64,000 nt of DNA from Panorpa germanica (GCA_963678705.1 OY783206.1:19913807-19977806); one strand, 5' to 3'. Positions 22,531 to 33,952 are shown, numbered from the stretch's first letter. Program-made: numbers and translations. Notes: generated by a model not told the origin, from the sequence alone.

Positions 22531-22885
22531 AATGAATAACGGTTACTAATAAATCGCGAAGTGTCCGAATTGTTGACCGTTTAGAATCCGAGATAATTAG
22601 AAACGAAGTTAGCAATTTTCAGGTTAACTTCCATTTGAAGCATATAAAACTTCCTGTCTGCCCAATTATTTTCTATTATACACAGAAAAAACTCTAGTTA
22701 GAATTATGAAAAAATTTAGGAAAGTAAAGAAAAATGTTTTTTAAGCAAATTAAAAAGAAACAAATATCAACCACACCATTTTGTATTCGAGATATAATAA
22801 TTTAAAATATTATTTCTTTAATTCCTTTGAATTTCTGACAATAGTATATGTGACTAAATTATACCACGCTAGAACTTTTTTAAAC

Positions 22886-23904
22886 TAACAACGAAAGTTC
22901 ATTAAACCAAAGAACAATTATCATCATTTCATATAAATATAAAAAAGAAGTGAATGAAGAAATGCTGTGCTACAAACTATATATCTCTCAGACTATCTAA
23001 AAATGTAATAATTTATTTGAACTTTCTTAGCGCTAATTAATTCGTTGCTCATCACTGTTAATGATACACTCTCAGCAAGTTGTAACTAAATCTAAAATTT
23101 GATAAGAATTTATAATTAATTTTTAGTTTGCAAACTTTTTAATAAGTTTAGTTGTACCAGTCATCTACGTTCGCTACGTCATCTATGTTGTAGCTAGCTA
23201 ATTATAGTTCACCATCTCAACTTACTAGATGTAATGTTTTAATTTCTCTTAATTACGCTTGTTGAAGACAACAAGACTCATTTCCTCACGAAGATCTCCC
23301 TACTGTGAGACGGAGGTGAAGAGCGCGGGAGTATCAACTAGGTGTGTTGATGTATTTAAATTTTATGCAGTGGCGGGAGTAAGTTGGGATGAGGAGAGTG
23401 TTAGTGAGTGAAGGAAAAGTTAGTAACTTTGTTACACAGACTTTTATAATCTTGTTGTACTCTATCATGATACTATATTAGAGTTTAACATATTCAGATG
23501 GATGTATGTATGTTTTGTGTCAACTTAATCTTGAAGTAACATCACTAAGGTTACTTTCTGAAATTAAATAAATCACTTTCCTTACGATCGTCTTGAACAT
23601 TTAAATACATATATTTATTATTGTCGTAAATACGTAGAAAAAGTTTCAATACCCGTGAATTGAAGATAACCAGACAGTTTTTACTAGTTATATTAATAAT
23701 AGACTCTATTAGCTTTAATGAATTCGTTTTTTATTTAAATTTGATTGTTTTTATTCTTGTTTGTTATGGTCTAGGACACTGTATATTGCCTATCATTGTT
23801 TATATATTCTATTTCATTTTTATAAATGCTCAATGCTAATACTGGCTAAAATCAGTTTTTTTATGCCCTCTTTCTCTCTAAATAATATGTAGCATCATGA
23901 CCGA
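22886..23904. other. Mostly featureless, with a repeat H fragment
   Basis: A short repeat H piece lies at 23555-23650 (CTTACGATCGTCTTGAACAT). Nothing else was assigned. Confidence 0.4.
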
Positions 23905-24340
23905 CGCCTTTTATTAGAACACGTTTGACCCTATTCCGGGGAACTTTTCATTTATAATATATACACATTATTTCATGTTTAACCCTCCATGTGAACACAA
24001 TATTTTTCGAGTCATGGTGTGTACAGTGGGTCTTTGAGGGACAGTTGAGTTTTTCAAGCTTTCAAAAAATCTGAAAAATTCTGGATTACTTCTGGAAGTG
24101 TAAAATAATATGTATAAAAATTTACAAATAGTAAAAAAACGAGAAAAAAACGGAATATTGTTAAAAAATTCGTAATTTTATAACAAACAAATATTAAGAA
24201 AAACTTTTTTATCTTAGATTATAAGCTTTCGAAGAAGAAGTAGTGTCTTTGGCGTGTGCTCCAAAAAGTGGAATTATTTGTGCACCTGAAAGTGGGGAAT
24301 ATTTTACGGATTCAGGCCACATGTCCTAATAAACGGAACG
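23905..24340. mobile_element. Possible TIR element, about 430 bp
   Basis: CCTTTTATTAGAACACGT at the left is inverted imperfectly as CCGTTTATTAGGACATGT at the right. Similarity fades over about 30 bp and no target duplication is evident. Confidence 0.38.
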
Positions 24341-24440
24341 GTGATTATTCGGCACAAAATAGGTTTTTATTGTTGAAAATACAAAAGTTATGAAAGAATA
24401 ATTAATAATAGTTAATAATAATTAGTGTCAAAAAGAGAAT

Positions 24441-25559
24441 TTACGGTGCGCAACTGGGACAAAAGTGACTAAAATGATTATCATAAACCGGCGCCCATTC
24501 ATTCCAGCGCCGCTCTAACATTTCAATACCACTTTTGTAGAACGATTTATCTTTTGCCTCAAAATAGGCCTCAGTTTCAGCGATAACCTCTTCATTCGTG
24601 CGAAATTTCTTACCGGCGAGCATTTTTTTCAGGTCTGCGAACAGGCAGTAGTCGCTGGGAGCCAAATATGGTGAATACGGTGGATGTGGGAGCAATTCGA
24701 AGTTCAATTCATGTAGTCTTGCCATTGTTTTGATTGACTTGTGACACGGTGCGTTGTCTTGATGAAACAAAAAAAATTTCTTTGCCATATGCGGTCGTTT
24801 CTTTGGAATTTCGGCCTTCAAACGCTCCAATAACGCTATATAATATTCACTGTTAATGGTATTTCCTTTCTCAAGATAGTCGATGAATATTACACCACGC
24901 ACATCCCAAAATACCGAGGCCATAACCTTTCCAGCCGATTGTTGTGCTTTCGGGCGCTTTGGACGAGGTTCACCAGTTGCTGTCCACTCAGATGACGATC
25001 GTTTTGATTTCGGAGTGAAGTGATGGATCCATGTTTCATCCATTGTCACATATCGACGCAAAAATTCCGGTTTGTTACGTTTAAACATGGCCCAACACTG
25101 CTCAGAATCATCAACACGTTCTCGTTTTTGGTCAACAGTAAGCAAACGCGGCACCCACTTTGAACAGAGCTTTCTCATGGTCAAATGCTCATGCAATATA
25201 AAGCCAACACGTTCTTTTGATATCTTTACGATGTCAGCTAACTCACGCAACTTTACTTTTCGATCATTCAAAACGATTTTGTGGATTTTTTTTATGTTTT
25301 CTGGTGTTACCGCCTCATTTGGACGTCCACTGCGTTCTGCATCATCGGTGTCTCTACGACCACGTTTGAAGTCAGCAAAGCAACGTTTTATTGTTGTTTC
25401 TGATGAAGCGGAGTCCCCATAACACTTTTCAAGCCATTGCTTCGCTTGGACGGTATTTTTTCCCATCAAGAAGCAGTGTAAAATTAAAACACGAAATTGT
25501 TTTTGATCCATTGTTTTGAAAATAACAAAAGTAGCGTCACTCTTAGCACAATAACTCAT
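24441..25559 (-). CDS. Mariner transposase (DD34D), uninterrupted ORF
   Basis: A 372-codon frame. The natural start is probably the second methionine (MDQKQFRV, residue 17), giving 356 residues, close to the usual 345-355. Helix-turn-helix regions occupy roughly residues 17-135. The linker motif WVPRLL is at 135-140, MDETWIHHF holds D174, HQDNAPCH holds D268, and APSDY holds D303, with 34 residues between the last two. The enzyme would cut and paste the element at TA. Oddities: the usual YSPDLAPSD is YSPYLAPSD here, the KRWF seen in the second copy is KRCF, and the last residues (after RRWNE) do not match the usual family end. They run into the putative TIR, so the stop lies on the TA flank. 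The frame is open but activity is doubtful. Subfamily not resolved. Confidence 0.9.
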   Translation of the reverse strand: MSYCAKSDATFVIFKTMDQKQFRVLILHCFLMGKNTVQAKQWLEKCYGDSASSETTIKRCFADFKRGRRDTDDAERSGRPNEAVTPENIKKIHKIVLNDRKVKLRELADIVKISKERVGFILHEHLTMRKLCSKWVPRLLTVDQKRERVDDSEQCWAMFKRNKPEFLRRYVTMDETWIHHFTPKSKRSSSEWTATGEPRPKRPKAQQSAGKVMASVFWDVRGVIFIDYLEKGNTINSEYYIALLERLKAEIPKKRPHMAKKFFLFHQDNAPCHKSIKTMARLHELNFELLPHPPYSPYLAPSDYCLFADLKKMLAGKKFRTNEEVIAETEAYFEAKDKSFYKSGIEMLERRWNEWAPVYDNHFSHFCPSCAP

Positions 25560-25695
25560 AAACTAATGAATAGAATATCATGAAATTTTAACAGCTGTCT
25601 TTTGAAATGTTAGTATTAACTGAAAAAAAGGTGACTGCAATAAAACTAGAGTCATCTATGTTTTATGCCCGGGACTTTTCAGCCCATGTGCTATA
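24442..25695 (-). mobile_element. Mariner transposon, nearly full length
   Basis: About 1.25 kb. The right border is supported by a second copy (33590-33952) that ends in the same CTTTTCAGCCCATGTGCTATA. The left border is inferred from CGGTGCGCAACTGGGACAAAAGT next to TA, which only partly mirrors the right end (TAGCACATGGGCTGAAAAGT when read inward). TA flanks fit mariner. Confidence 0.75.
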
Positions 25696-25739
25696 TAAAT
25701 ATATATGCTCTAACAGTGCAATATGCCGTTAGTACAATA

Positions 25740-26180
25740 TGCAATATAAACGGTCATTGGGTCAAAGCAAATTGAGGTCAATCGATTAAATCCATAAATA
25801 GAGAGTTTTCTAGCAACTGCACCTCTATATTAGAGCTACAGTGGCTAGGTACACGTACTCTTGCAGCTAGCTAGCAAAGTTACAAAAAATAGCTTGGGTT
25901 TCACATCCCGATCTCGATCATAGTCCTGATATCAGGATTTCTACACTCCCGGTCGAGAAATTCGTGAAATAGACCCACAAACAATCGACTATGTCCTTCA
26001 AAATTGGATTAAAAGGATTGGCTGCTTCCAAACCCATCGCAGCGGCTATTTAACTGAAATTACTTTCTACAAATAATCGTGCAGTGTACTCTCTTTAATA
26101 AAGCAACAATCATTTAAAAATATTCAACGGCGTTGTTTTTATAGCGATTTCAAAAGAAACCTTCGGCATTTAAAAAATTC
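25740..26180 (+). repeat. LTR-like repeat, copy 1
   Basis: Shares CCCGATCTCGATCATA, ACAAACAATCGACTATG, CGCAGCGGCTATTTAACTGA and AATAAAGC, then AACGGCGT.GTTTTTATAG, with 34700-34925. A poly(A)-signal-like AATAAA inside suggests a solo LTR or retroelement 3' end. Borders are not defined. Confidence 0.45.
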
Positions 26181-26839
26181 GCACACTGCCTAAACACAAT
26201 CTTGTCTTCCAGGAAAACGTAAACATACATGGAAAAATAATTTTGTTAAAACATATATTTATTTATTTGCATACTTCATGTTCATACCGTTCAACCCGTT
26301 AAACAAATTTAAAAGCAATTCAGCAAACATTACAGATTCACACTTCTAAATCCTTTCGCCATATCCTCACTTATTCACTCCCCCCCCCCCCCTTCCCACA
26401 CCATACTCACTTTAGCGTGGACTATATGAAATATCAATGAATCGACAATCTACCTGTATTTTCAACATTATCTTCAACCCTTACTGTAATATTTAAACAA
26501 AACAACCCTTTTTATTTAATAAATATTTAAATACATCTATTTAACTACCCTTATATAAATTTTGTTAAATTCCAATCACTTTTTATGTATGTAGTACATT
26601 TAAAGGCCACTAGAGGAGCGCATGGGATTTTTTGAAATGTTATTCTTGGTCCTCTTGTATCATCAGAACGTTCGAGCGTTCGTTTGTTGAAACCGCAGAC
26701 CGCAAATATCAATACAGCGTACTTGTTTAATATACTACCCCCTAACTGGAGCCAGTGACGAAGAGAAAGTCACGTCAGTTTTGAAACAATGAGATCTTAC
26801 AAAGATTTCAATCTAAAACATTACGCATGATTGTAAAAA
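26181..26839. other. No recognisable gene; C homopolymer
   Basis: Contains a run of 13 C at 26380-26392. No gene or repeat assigned. Confidence 0.45.
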
Positions 26840-27145
26840 TGAGGCAAAAATTGCCCCCGTTTCCCCAAATAAAATTTTTGAATTTTGAATTTTGTTTTTT
26901 TAATAACATATTTCATTATTCAATAATCCAAAAATTTAGTGTTCTCCAAAGTTTCCTACCTGGAAATTCTCAATGCCCCTTTTTTTAATTTTTCAATTTC
27001 TGATTTTCAAAAAATTTAAAGTTATAGAGCAAAAAGTAAAAAAATTGTTTTTAGTTTTTCTAAAATTACGGGTTTTTAGGATATTCAGGGGAAAATCCGA
27101 GGACGCCGTCTTACCTTTTCGAGCCACCATACGAATCGCGATCTC
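26840..27145 (-). repeat. Repeat D, copy 1
   Basis: Shares CGAGCCACCATACGAATCGCG, AATCCGAGGACGCC and GTTATAGAGCAAAAAGTAAA with 52320-52800. The 46190-46720 copy is inverted. It contains no ORF of note. Confidence 0.68.
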
Positions 27146-27718
27146 ATAGAGGAATCGCCTCAACTATGATGTCCCCCATTCCATCCATCTCTTCTAAAGG
27201 TGTTCTTTTTCCTTTACTTTTTCCTTTTTCTATTTTCGTTCTCGAATTTCTCTTATTGTGATCATTTTTTTCCATATTCATTATACTATGGTTGTACACA
27301 ACCAACTAAATCTGATTTTACCAAACCCAGAAAATAAAACTCTGGCACGGGACTCAGTAGTCAGAATCAAACATCAATCCTCTCGCTCAACTGTGTCGTC
27401 AACATCTCTTGTTGATAGATCCTCTATTATTAAGGAAAGCATCCACGTTACATGGAAAAACATATAAACAAATGATTTAAAATTTGAGTCAAAATTGAAA
27501 ATCAGATGAATCTAAACTTATATGCTATTAAAAAAAAAATACAAGAACAAATGACCTAAAGACGAAGTTCTAATTTATCCAGTGCGAATTAATCTTAAGA
27601 CTCTATTAAATTCGGTGAAAATTTGCTTTAGTACAGCATGAATTTGTTAAAGATTGATATGGGCTTTCCGGTATGCTTCGTAAAATATCCCATTTTTCAT
27701 TTTAATTTGAGTTGTGAA

Positions 27719-27720
<2 letters not shown>
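27146..27720. other. Anonymous sequence with a SINE-head remnant
   Basis: Minus-strand SINE-head debris at about 27310-27400 (TTTTCTGGGTTTGGTAAAAT, GACTACTGAGT). Otherwise featureless. Confidence 0.4.

Positions 27721-27796
<76 letters not shown>
27721..27796. repeat. (AT)n microsatellite, 76 bp
   Basis: Uninterrupted alternating AT. Confidence 0.97.
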
Positions 27797-27798
<2 letters not shown>

Positions 27799-28157
27799 TT
27801 AAAGTTATATATTTATATATAAACTATATAGTTATACTAGTATATTTTTAAAGTTAGAGGCTTTCTACGCCACTGTTTATCTACCCACCTGCCAGAACAA
27901 ACCTAAAGTGATATGTGTAATTTTGCTGAGGGACGATTCCTATCGAAGCGTAGTTGAAAGGAAAAATGCGTTTAAATGAAAAAGATTTTCCCTGTCGAAG
28001 TCCCGTAATGCTATACATCTAAATAGCTCAGCAATACTTTTATTTCTGCTATAAAAGTTGAGTTGTAATTGCCTGTGTATCAGGCGTTGAAATATGCATT
28101 TATTTATTAGAAAAACTTAAGCACTATTACTACCTACTAAATCATATCATATCCGAC
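27797..28157. other. No recognisable gene
   Basis: AT-rich, nothing assigned. Confidence 0.4.
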
Positions 28158-28161
28158 TTAA

Positions 28162-28912
28162 GGAGGTATAGGAGGGTAACGTTAATGATGAAAACGTTGT
28201 GAAATTTGGAGGGTCGATACAAATAGTCTCAAAATTTTAGAGACCTAGGGTTCATAGTTTTCTTTTTATACATGATTAAAAATAGTCATTTTCATAACTT
28301 TTAATTTTAATAGACATAATATAACTTTTAACTATTAAAACATGGTGACACGGCTTTCAAAAACTAAGTGTATATAAAAGAATCTTTTCTGTAACTATTG
28401 CAAAAAAAAATTATCAAAAGGATACCTATTTACGAAAATATTTAAATAAAACCTTTAAGAAACAGTAAATGTAGGCCGGCAACGTTGCAAAGCCCAATTT
28501 GAGCGGGAAATTCAATATCGGAATAAATATTTTATCTTAATATATATAAATTACGTGTCACGTTGTGTGTTCGCGATGGACTCCTAAACTACTTAACCGA
28601 TTTTAATCAAATTTGTACACCGGGTGCAGTTTGATCCAACTTGAAAGATAGGATAGCTTACATCTCAATTTATGATTAATTATTATGATTTATTATTAAT
28701 TATCTGATTTTAAAAGATGGCGACATCTGTTGATAAATAGATTGAGTAAATATTCTGTTGTAGTTCTGCAAAAAGCAGTTTAATAGGGAATTGAAAAATT
28801 CCTTTTCAAAGATACAGTCCTAATATTTGCTCGTCCCTCATGTACTTCGTATTTTGCATTTCGTATTACCGAGAGATAAACTTTTAGTATTGACGGTACG
28901 TCCTGTACCTCC
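28162..28912 (+). mobile_element. TTAA-flanked MITE, copy 3, carrying a foreign segment
   Basis: TTAA borders lie at 28158-28161 and 28913-28916 with the same ends as the other copies. An internal block at about 28540-28770 (TACGTGTCACGTTGTGTGTT, GATGGACTCCTAAACTACTT) is absent from copies 1 and 2 and replaces their middle part. It looks like a piece of another interspersed repeat. Confidence 0.8.
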
Positions 28913-28924
28913 TTAAAATGTTTT

Positions 28925-29345
28925 TCTTTTTAATATTTATTTTAGTGTATCAACTGTCAAAAGTTATAAGCACTTAAAACAACAAATACAATTATAAACA
29001 TTTAATAAACATAATTTACAACTTTTAGACACGAGTAGCGGTACTTAAAATAAAGAGATTAAATTAGTTTTATTGATAAAGTCAATAAGGTTTTCAGACT
29101 TCCCTGCTTTCAAATATCTGCCTGTATTCCTCAGGCATATTACAGCCTTGTCTGTGCGACTAGTACCTTGAGTATCGAAGAATAATATGCTTTACCGTTA
29201 GTGGGCTGTTATATTGTTCACATATTGGCTCTCTTTTGAATAAGTAGGTATGAGTAAGATTTTTATGACCTATCATGAGTCTACATATTACTACTTCCAG
29301 CTTTCTATTTAGGAAACTCTTGTTTGCAAATTGATGGCTTCACTT
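28925..29345 (-). pseudogene. LINE type L3 3' end with ORF2 C-terminus
   Basis: The minus-strand frame from about 29310 reads RLMIGHKNLTHTYLFKREPI, then CEQYNSPLTVKHIIL. This is the typical Jockey-group C-terminal segment (R.RIGH..LTH.YL...P.C..C...LTV.HIL), with the second cysteine replaced by tyrosine and an in-frame stop (TAG) soon after. The 3' UTR ends in AAATAAATATTAAAAAG-like sequence near 28925. It is 5'-truncated and inactive. It starts immediately after the right TTAA of a MITE. Confidence 0.75.
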
Positions 29346-29459
29346 CCTTTAATTTTCATCACTTTCTTCGTTCCATTCTTCCTACCATGAAGAATTTATT
29401 ACATTTTTTATTTTGAACTTAAAATTTTAATTATTAAAGACATACATAGGTTTTCTGTA

Positions 29460-30345
29460 CTGGCTTGCGAACTCATTTTTATGGGTCGTTTTTTAATTTT
29501 TTATTGAAATATAGGTTAATATATGTATATTGGCTTTTACATATTTTTAAATATTCAAAAGATGACGGAAATATAGCTACTTAAAATTTGATTTTTAATT
29601 TTGCCGCTTGAGGTAGCTCTACGTATGATGTCACAGAAGTAATAACTTTTCACAATAATGATAATATAAAACTTGATATGGTGCACGACGTAGCTGTTAG
29701 CAAGGTTGGCCTTAGCCATTGCAAGGCCGCGGGGGGGCAGAACTTTGCGAGGCCCTTGTTTTTTGTGTAATTTATGTAAATTTAAAATAAGTATTTTTCA
29801 TGATGATTGACGAGAAAAACAAAAGTTATAAATAAAAAATATAGAGTTTTAAAATTTTATATTGGAAGATTTTTAAAAGTTAACAAGCACAAAAACGAGA
29901 AATATTGATCATGATAAACTATGGTAAATGAGTGCCTTAAAAGATATAGGCAGTGATTTAAGTGGATTTTCTAAAGAGAGAGAAACATACATATTCAGAT
30001 AAATATGTAGTAATGAATTTTTCTACTTGGGTTGTTGCGCGAAAATGCGAGTCCTATACCAGAGCAAATCCCCGGGCGGTTGCCCTGTTTGCCACCCCCT
30101 AAAGCCGCCTCTGACTGTTAGTAGTAAGTGACGTATCACACAAACACTCGTATGCGTCTTTGTTGTATAAAAGAGATTGCAAATCGTCGGATGTGACATC
30201 ACGCGCAGATTTATTTTGAATATCTTCAAAATGACTTTTTTAGTTATTAATATCTCCTATAATATTGCGACTTATTAATAAATAATTGTATATTTGAGGT
30301 TCTGGTAGCCAACTTTATCAATATATAGTATAGCCTATTCCGAAA
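29460..30345 (+). repeat. GGGCTTG-TIR repeat, copy 3, with nested hAT MITE
   Basis: Left part GGCTTGCGAACTC, TATGATGTCACAGAAG; right part after the hAT with CACTCGTATGCGTCTTTGTT, GTATAAAAGAGATTGC (30167) and GTGACATCACGCGCAG. The tail resembles repeat E. Confidence 0.72.
29701..30113 (-). mobile_element. hAT MITE, 'GGCGGC' family, copy 1
   Basis: Ends CAAGGTTGGCCTTAGCC and CAGAGGCGGCTTTAGGG are flanked by GCTGTTAG (29693-29700) and ACTGTTAG (30114-30121), an 8-bp duplication with one change. The host repeat at 15.43 kb shows the unoccupied site (GCTGCTAGTAGTAA). Non-coding. Confidence 0.85.
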
Positions 30346-31040
30346 TCATTGAATTTCTTTCTAATATTTCATATTCTTCCATCCCCTACCAATATCCTCC
30401 ATATCTTAACACTAAATAATGGTATATTTTCTTAAGTTTTCCACTTTTATTTATTCAATTGTTTTTTCTTTTATTGAGTGTTTATGTTATATTCTTTTAT
30501 TATTTGTAACATTTACAACCCTTGCGTGCTTAGGGTGCAAACCACCAAACACATTCCACCAAAACAGTCCATAAATAGTAACTCCAACTCCTAAAATAAA
30601 CCCCTAGGTCGAGTTGAAGTCGCTCTTCTAATAAATTAAAGAAATAAAAGAAGAAAAGAAATAAGGGGTGTTAATTACTGGCGCAATGACTGGAACTTCC
30701 AGAAAAGGGTTAGAAATATATGTGTTATATATGTTGCTTATATTTAGGCGCTTGGTGCGTGTTAATCATCTTCAGTGATGCGGAGGATAATGAAGCTGCT
30801 TTGAAAGGTGATGGCCTTGAATGACGGGCACAGAAAATCATTAGGAAATGTTTGAAGGATTAGTTTTAGTGTTTTTAAAAGAATTTACCACTCGTACATA
30901 AGGATAACATTATCGGTTTTCACATTGTAGATGGTGTTATGTTCGTTTTGGAGTACTTCTGTTCATGTTTTAGTTCTAGTACGAGGCCCAACTGCGTAAT
31001 TACCACGTCCATCTGTTTTTCAATCAAAATATTATTTTTA
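30346..31040. other. No recognisable gene
   Basis: No repeat or ORF with support, although 30660-30960 is less AT-biased than its surroundings. Confidence 0.4.
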
Positions 31041-31044
31041 TAGA

Positions 31045-31140
31045 TAATGGGCTTGTGTGTTCGATTTTTCAATTATTGATTGAAATTGATGTTAATAAAT
31101 GTGTATTGGCGTGTCTGTTTTGTTAAATATCCAAATGTTA
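31045..31140 (+). repeat. GGGCTTG-TIR repeat, left-end fragment (copy 4)
   Basis: GGGCTTGTGTGTTCGATTT then TGTTAATAAATGTGTATTGG, matching 17680-17760 and stopping after TTAAATATCCAAATGTTA. Confidence 0.65.
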
Positions 31141-31199
31141 AATCCAAAACAAGTGAACTAAATTGTTCAAAATAAATCAATTAATCAAATTTTAATTTA

Positions 31200-31715
31200 A
31201 AATATTAAACCCTACTGCTTTTTTTCCTCATGTTTCTACTCTGTCCTTCCTTTTCTCTATCTCCCCCATCCTCCTTCACTACTTTCCTTTAATAACTGCA
31301 AAATCTTCTTTTTACTTTTTACTCTTTTCCCATATGAATACTTAATGTGCCCCAATGTTTCTATCTCTCTCCAGCACACCTTGCACATCCTTTACTCTCT
31401 ATTTTTCCAGTATTCGCTTCCTTTCTCTTCGTTTCCCATTCTAAATCTTGCAAATATTCTTATGTTCTTTGCCTCGTTGTTAAGTATATATTCTGGTATC
31501 ACTCTCTCCCAAGTCCTTGTGTATCTTTCATTATATTTGCTCTTCTCAATTTTTTCCATTCTTTTCTGCTGCTGTATCTCTCTGTCACTACTCTTTAGCT
31601 CGTCTTCCACACTTGTGCCTTCTCCTCTTCTTCTCTCAATAATTGCAAAAATATTAAAAAATGGTAAGAAGAAGTTGATGACGACCAAATCAAAGTTATA
31701 ATTAAGTCGCATCAT
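31200..31715 (-). pseudogene. LINE type A ORF2 C-terminal fragment
   Basis: The minus-strand frame 31715-31392 encodes a charged stretch (RMEKIEKSKYNERYTRTWER) and then IRIFARFRMGNEEKGSEYW. The latter matches IARFRLGNEEKGNRYW in the copy at 43681. A stop precedes the zinc-knuckle region, which continues out of phase as RVCKVC...ETLGHIKY with the terminal cysteine lost. Confidence 0.7.
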
Positions 31716-31755
31716 TGTATAACTCTGCGTCCAGTGTCATTGCAAACATTAAATG

Positions 31756-32165
31756 CAGAGGCGGCTTTAAGAGGTGGTAAGCAGGGCAAGCGCACAGGGC
31801 TCCGTTCTTGTATGGGCCTCGCATTCTCGCACAACAACCCAAGTAGAAAAATTCATTACTATATATGTATATGAATCTCGCGCCTCGCTCTTTAGAAAAC
31901 CCACTTAAATCACTGCGTAAATCTTTTACAGCATTCATGTACCTTACTTTATCATCATTAAATCATTACTACTTCATCATTATTATCATCATTACTTTTA
32001 TAAATCTTCCAATATAAAATTTTATTTCTCGTTAATTATCATCAAAAATACTTACTTACAATTTACATCAATTATACAAAGAACAAGTGCCTCGCAAAGA
32101 TCTGCCACCCTGGCTCTCGCAAAGTTCTGTTGCCTGGGGCCTCGCAATGGCTTAGGCCGCCCCTG
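31756..32165 (+). mobile_element. hAT MITE, 'GGCGGC' family, copy 2
   Basis: Ends CAGAGGCGGCTTTAAG and CAGGGGCGGCCTAAGCC; flanks ATTAAATG and GTTAAATG form an 8-bp duplication with one mismatch. Reverse orientation of copy 1. Confidence 0.85.
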
Positions 32166-32173
32166 GTTAAATG

Positions 32174-32999
32174 TACCACACACAACAATTGCAAGGCACT
32201 TACTACAATGCCTTGGACTCGTTAAGAAGCGTATGTACATAATCAGTTTACGTTGATTACCAAACACAGATAATATGACTCTGGTCACGAGACTAGAACT
32301 AAAACTAAACTTCTTTAACTAAAAAATCCACCAAGAGTTTTTATATGAAATTTAAATTTAGATAAATATTAATAAAAATCCTTTTACACAGCGTGACTCC
32401 TTCTGGTAAATCCTGTAGAATCCTGTTACTACCCTGTGTGTTTTATCCTTGCAAACACCAGGACAGGAATCCTTATACCATTTCAGTCAACTTTTAGTTT
32501 AGCAACAAACATAATATTTGAATTAAAAATAAAGAAATAAAAAACATTAACAAAAAATGACAAGTAACATGTAAAAAATTCAAAACACTTAAAAGTCGGA
32601 TTGTTGAATTCACTGCGGCGTGCTACAGCTTTCTAGAAAGTTTGAAAGTCGCTTTCTAGACACCGTAGGGGGCGTAGAGTGAGTGGGGGTAGTGGGTGGT
32701 AGAGGCAACTTGTCAATTAGAAGATATTTGACTACTTAAAATGTCTCTTTGCGTATACATATTATATGAATTGGTTCTTTTATATCAAATAAAGCGCTTC
32801 TGAGACAAATCTGAAAATATTGCAGACCTTCTTGGATTAAATGTCTGTTAGGAGGGCTGCGGAAGGTTCAACTTCGCCTAGAACGTTTTTTAGTTGGGAA
32901 ATATGCGTAGTAATATCTTAATAAATCATTATCAACTAAAATCAATGAATGGATTCAATTTAAAACTGTGCCAGAACTTGTTTCGTTACACTACTGATA
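32174..32999. other. No recognisable gene
   Basis: A GC-richer patch at 32630-32710 (TTTCTAGA palindromes, GTGGGGGTAGTGGGTGG) has no assignable function. Confidence 0.4.
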
Positions 33000-33185
33000 T
33001 TAAATATACGTAACAAGGTTCAAGGACTAGCAGGGAAAGTCTGAAAAACCTTATTGATACTTTATCGATAAAACTAATTTAATATCTTTATTTTGAGTAG
33101 CCTTGCTCGTGTTTATAAATTGTAAATCATGTTTTGTAAATGTTTATAAATGTATATATTCCACTAAGGTCTTCTAGTAAGAATC
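33000..33185 (+). mobile_element. LINE type L3 3' UTR fragment
   Basis: Reverse complement of 28975-29120 (GAAAGTCTGAAAAACCTTAT, TTTGTAAATGTTTATAAATG). Confidence 0.6.
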
Positions 33186-33589
33186 GAATATTTAAGTTAT
33201 TTTAAGGATTGTTTTTTCTATAATAAAAATAATAAAAAACCATATTTTAACTTTTTAGGCTTCGTATTACACTTATTCTACCAACAAAAAAAACTTTTTT
33301 GTTGAATGCTGAAGTAGACCCTGTCAAAAAATTGGACCTAGACAGTGTTGCCGATTTTGGTTGTTTTATTTATCTGAATAATAAAAACCAAGAAAATTGT
33401 TAATTAATATGAGTACAGTTATGGTAGGAACAAAAAAAATATAGATATAGAAAATTGACGTGCTTTTGAACTTAACATTCTAAAAACTGTTTTTTTTACC
33501 AGCTAGTTTATGAAAAAAATATGGAATTATTAAAATAAAAAAGTGATTCTATTATATAACGTTCTATTACATCGTTATTATCTATTATA
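33186..33589. other. No recognisable gene
   Basis: AT-rich. Confidence 0.4.
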
Positions 33590-33952
33590 GCGTTCTGCAT
33601 CATCGGTGTCTCTACGACCACGTTTGAAGTCAGCAAACCAACGTTTTATTGTTGTTTCTGATGGAGCGGAGTCCCCATAACACTTTTCAAGCCATTGCTT
33701 CGCTTGAACGGTATTTTTTCCCATCAAGAAGCAGTGTAAAATTAAAACACGAAATTGTTTTTGATCCATTGTTTTGAAAATAACAAAAGTAGCGTCACTC
33801 TTAGCACAATAACTCACAAACTACTGAATAGAATATCATGAAATTTTAACAGCTGTCTTTTAAAGGTTAGTATTAACTGAAAAAAGGTGACTGCAATAAA
33901 ACTAGCGCCATCTATGTGTTAGGCCCGGGACTTTTCAGCCCATGTGCTATAT
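33590..33952 (-). mobile_element. Mariner, truncated copy: 5' end and first 77 codons
   Basis: Near-identical to 25334-25695. The frame runs from a start at 33817 through MDQKQFRV to DTDDAER and then breaks at 33590 into unrelated sequence. It has KRWF and SAPSE where the longer copy has KRCF and SASSE, so it may keep the ancestral residues. It shares the terminal CTTTTCAGCCCATGTGCTATA. Confidence 0.88.

Larger units (their letters stand above)
21662..22885 (-). repeat. Paralogous segment, arm 2, interrupted by LINE pieces
   Basis: Blocks 21662-21790 and 22545-22885 are the reverse complement of 10095-10235 and 9382-9828. Between them lie two LINE type A fragments instead of the MITE seen in arm 1. 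Confidence 0.7.

Noticed and set aside
25072..25422. 116-codon plus-strand frame
   Set aside because: It is antisense to the mariner transposase gene.
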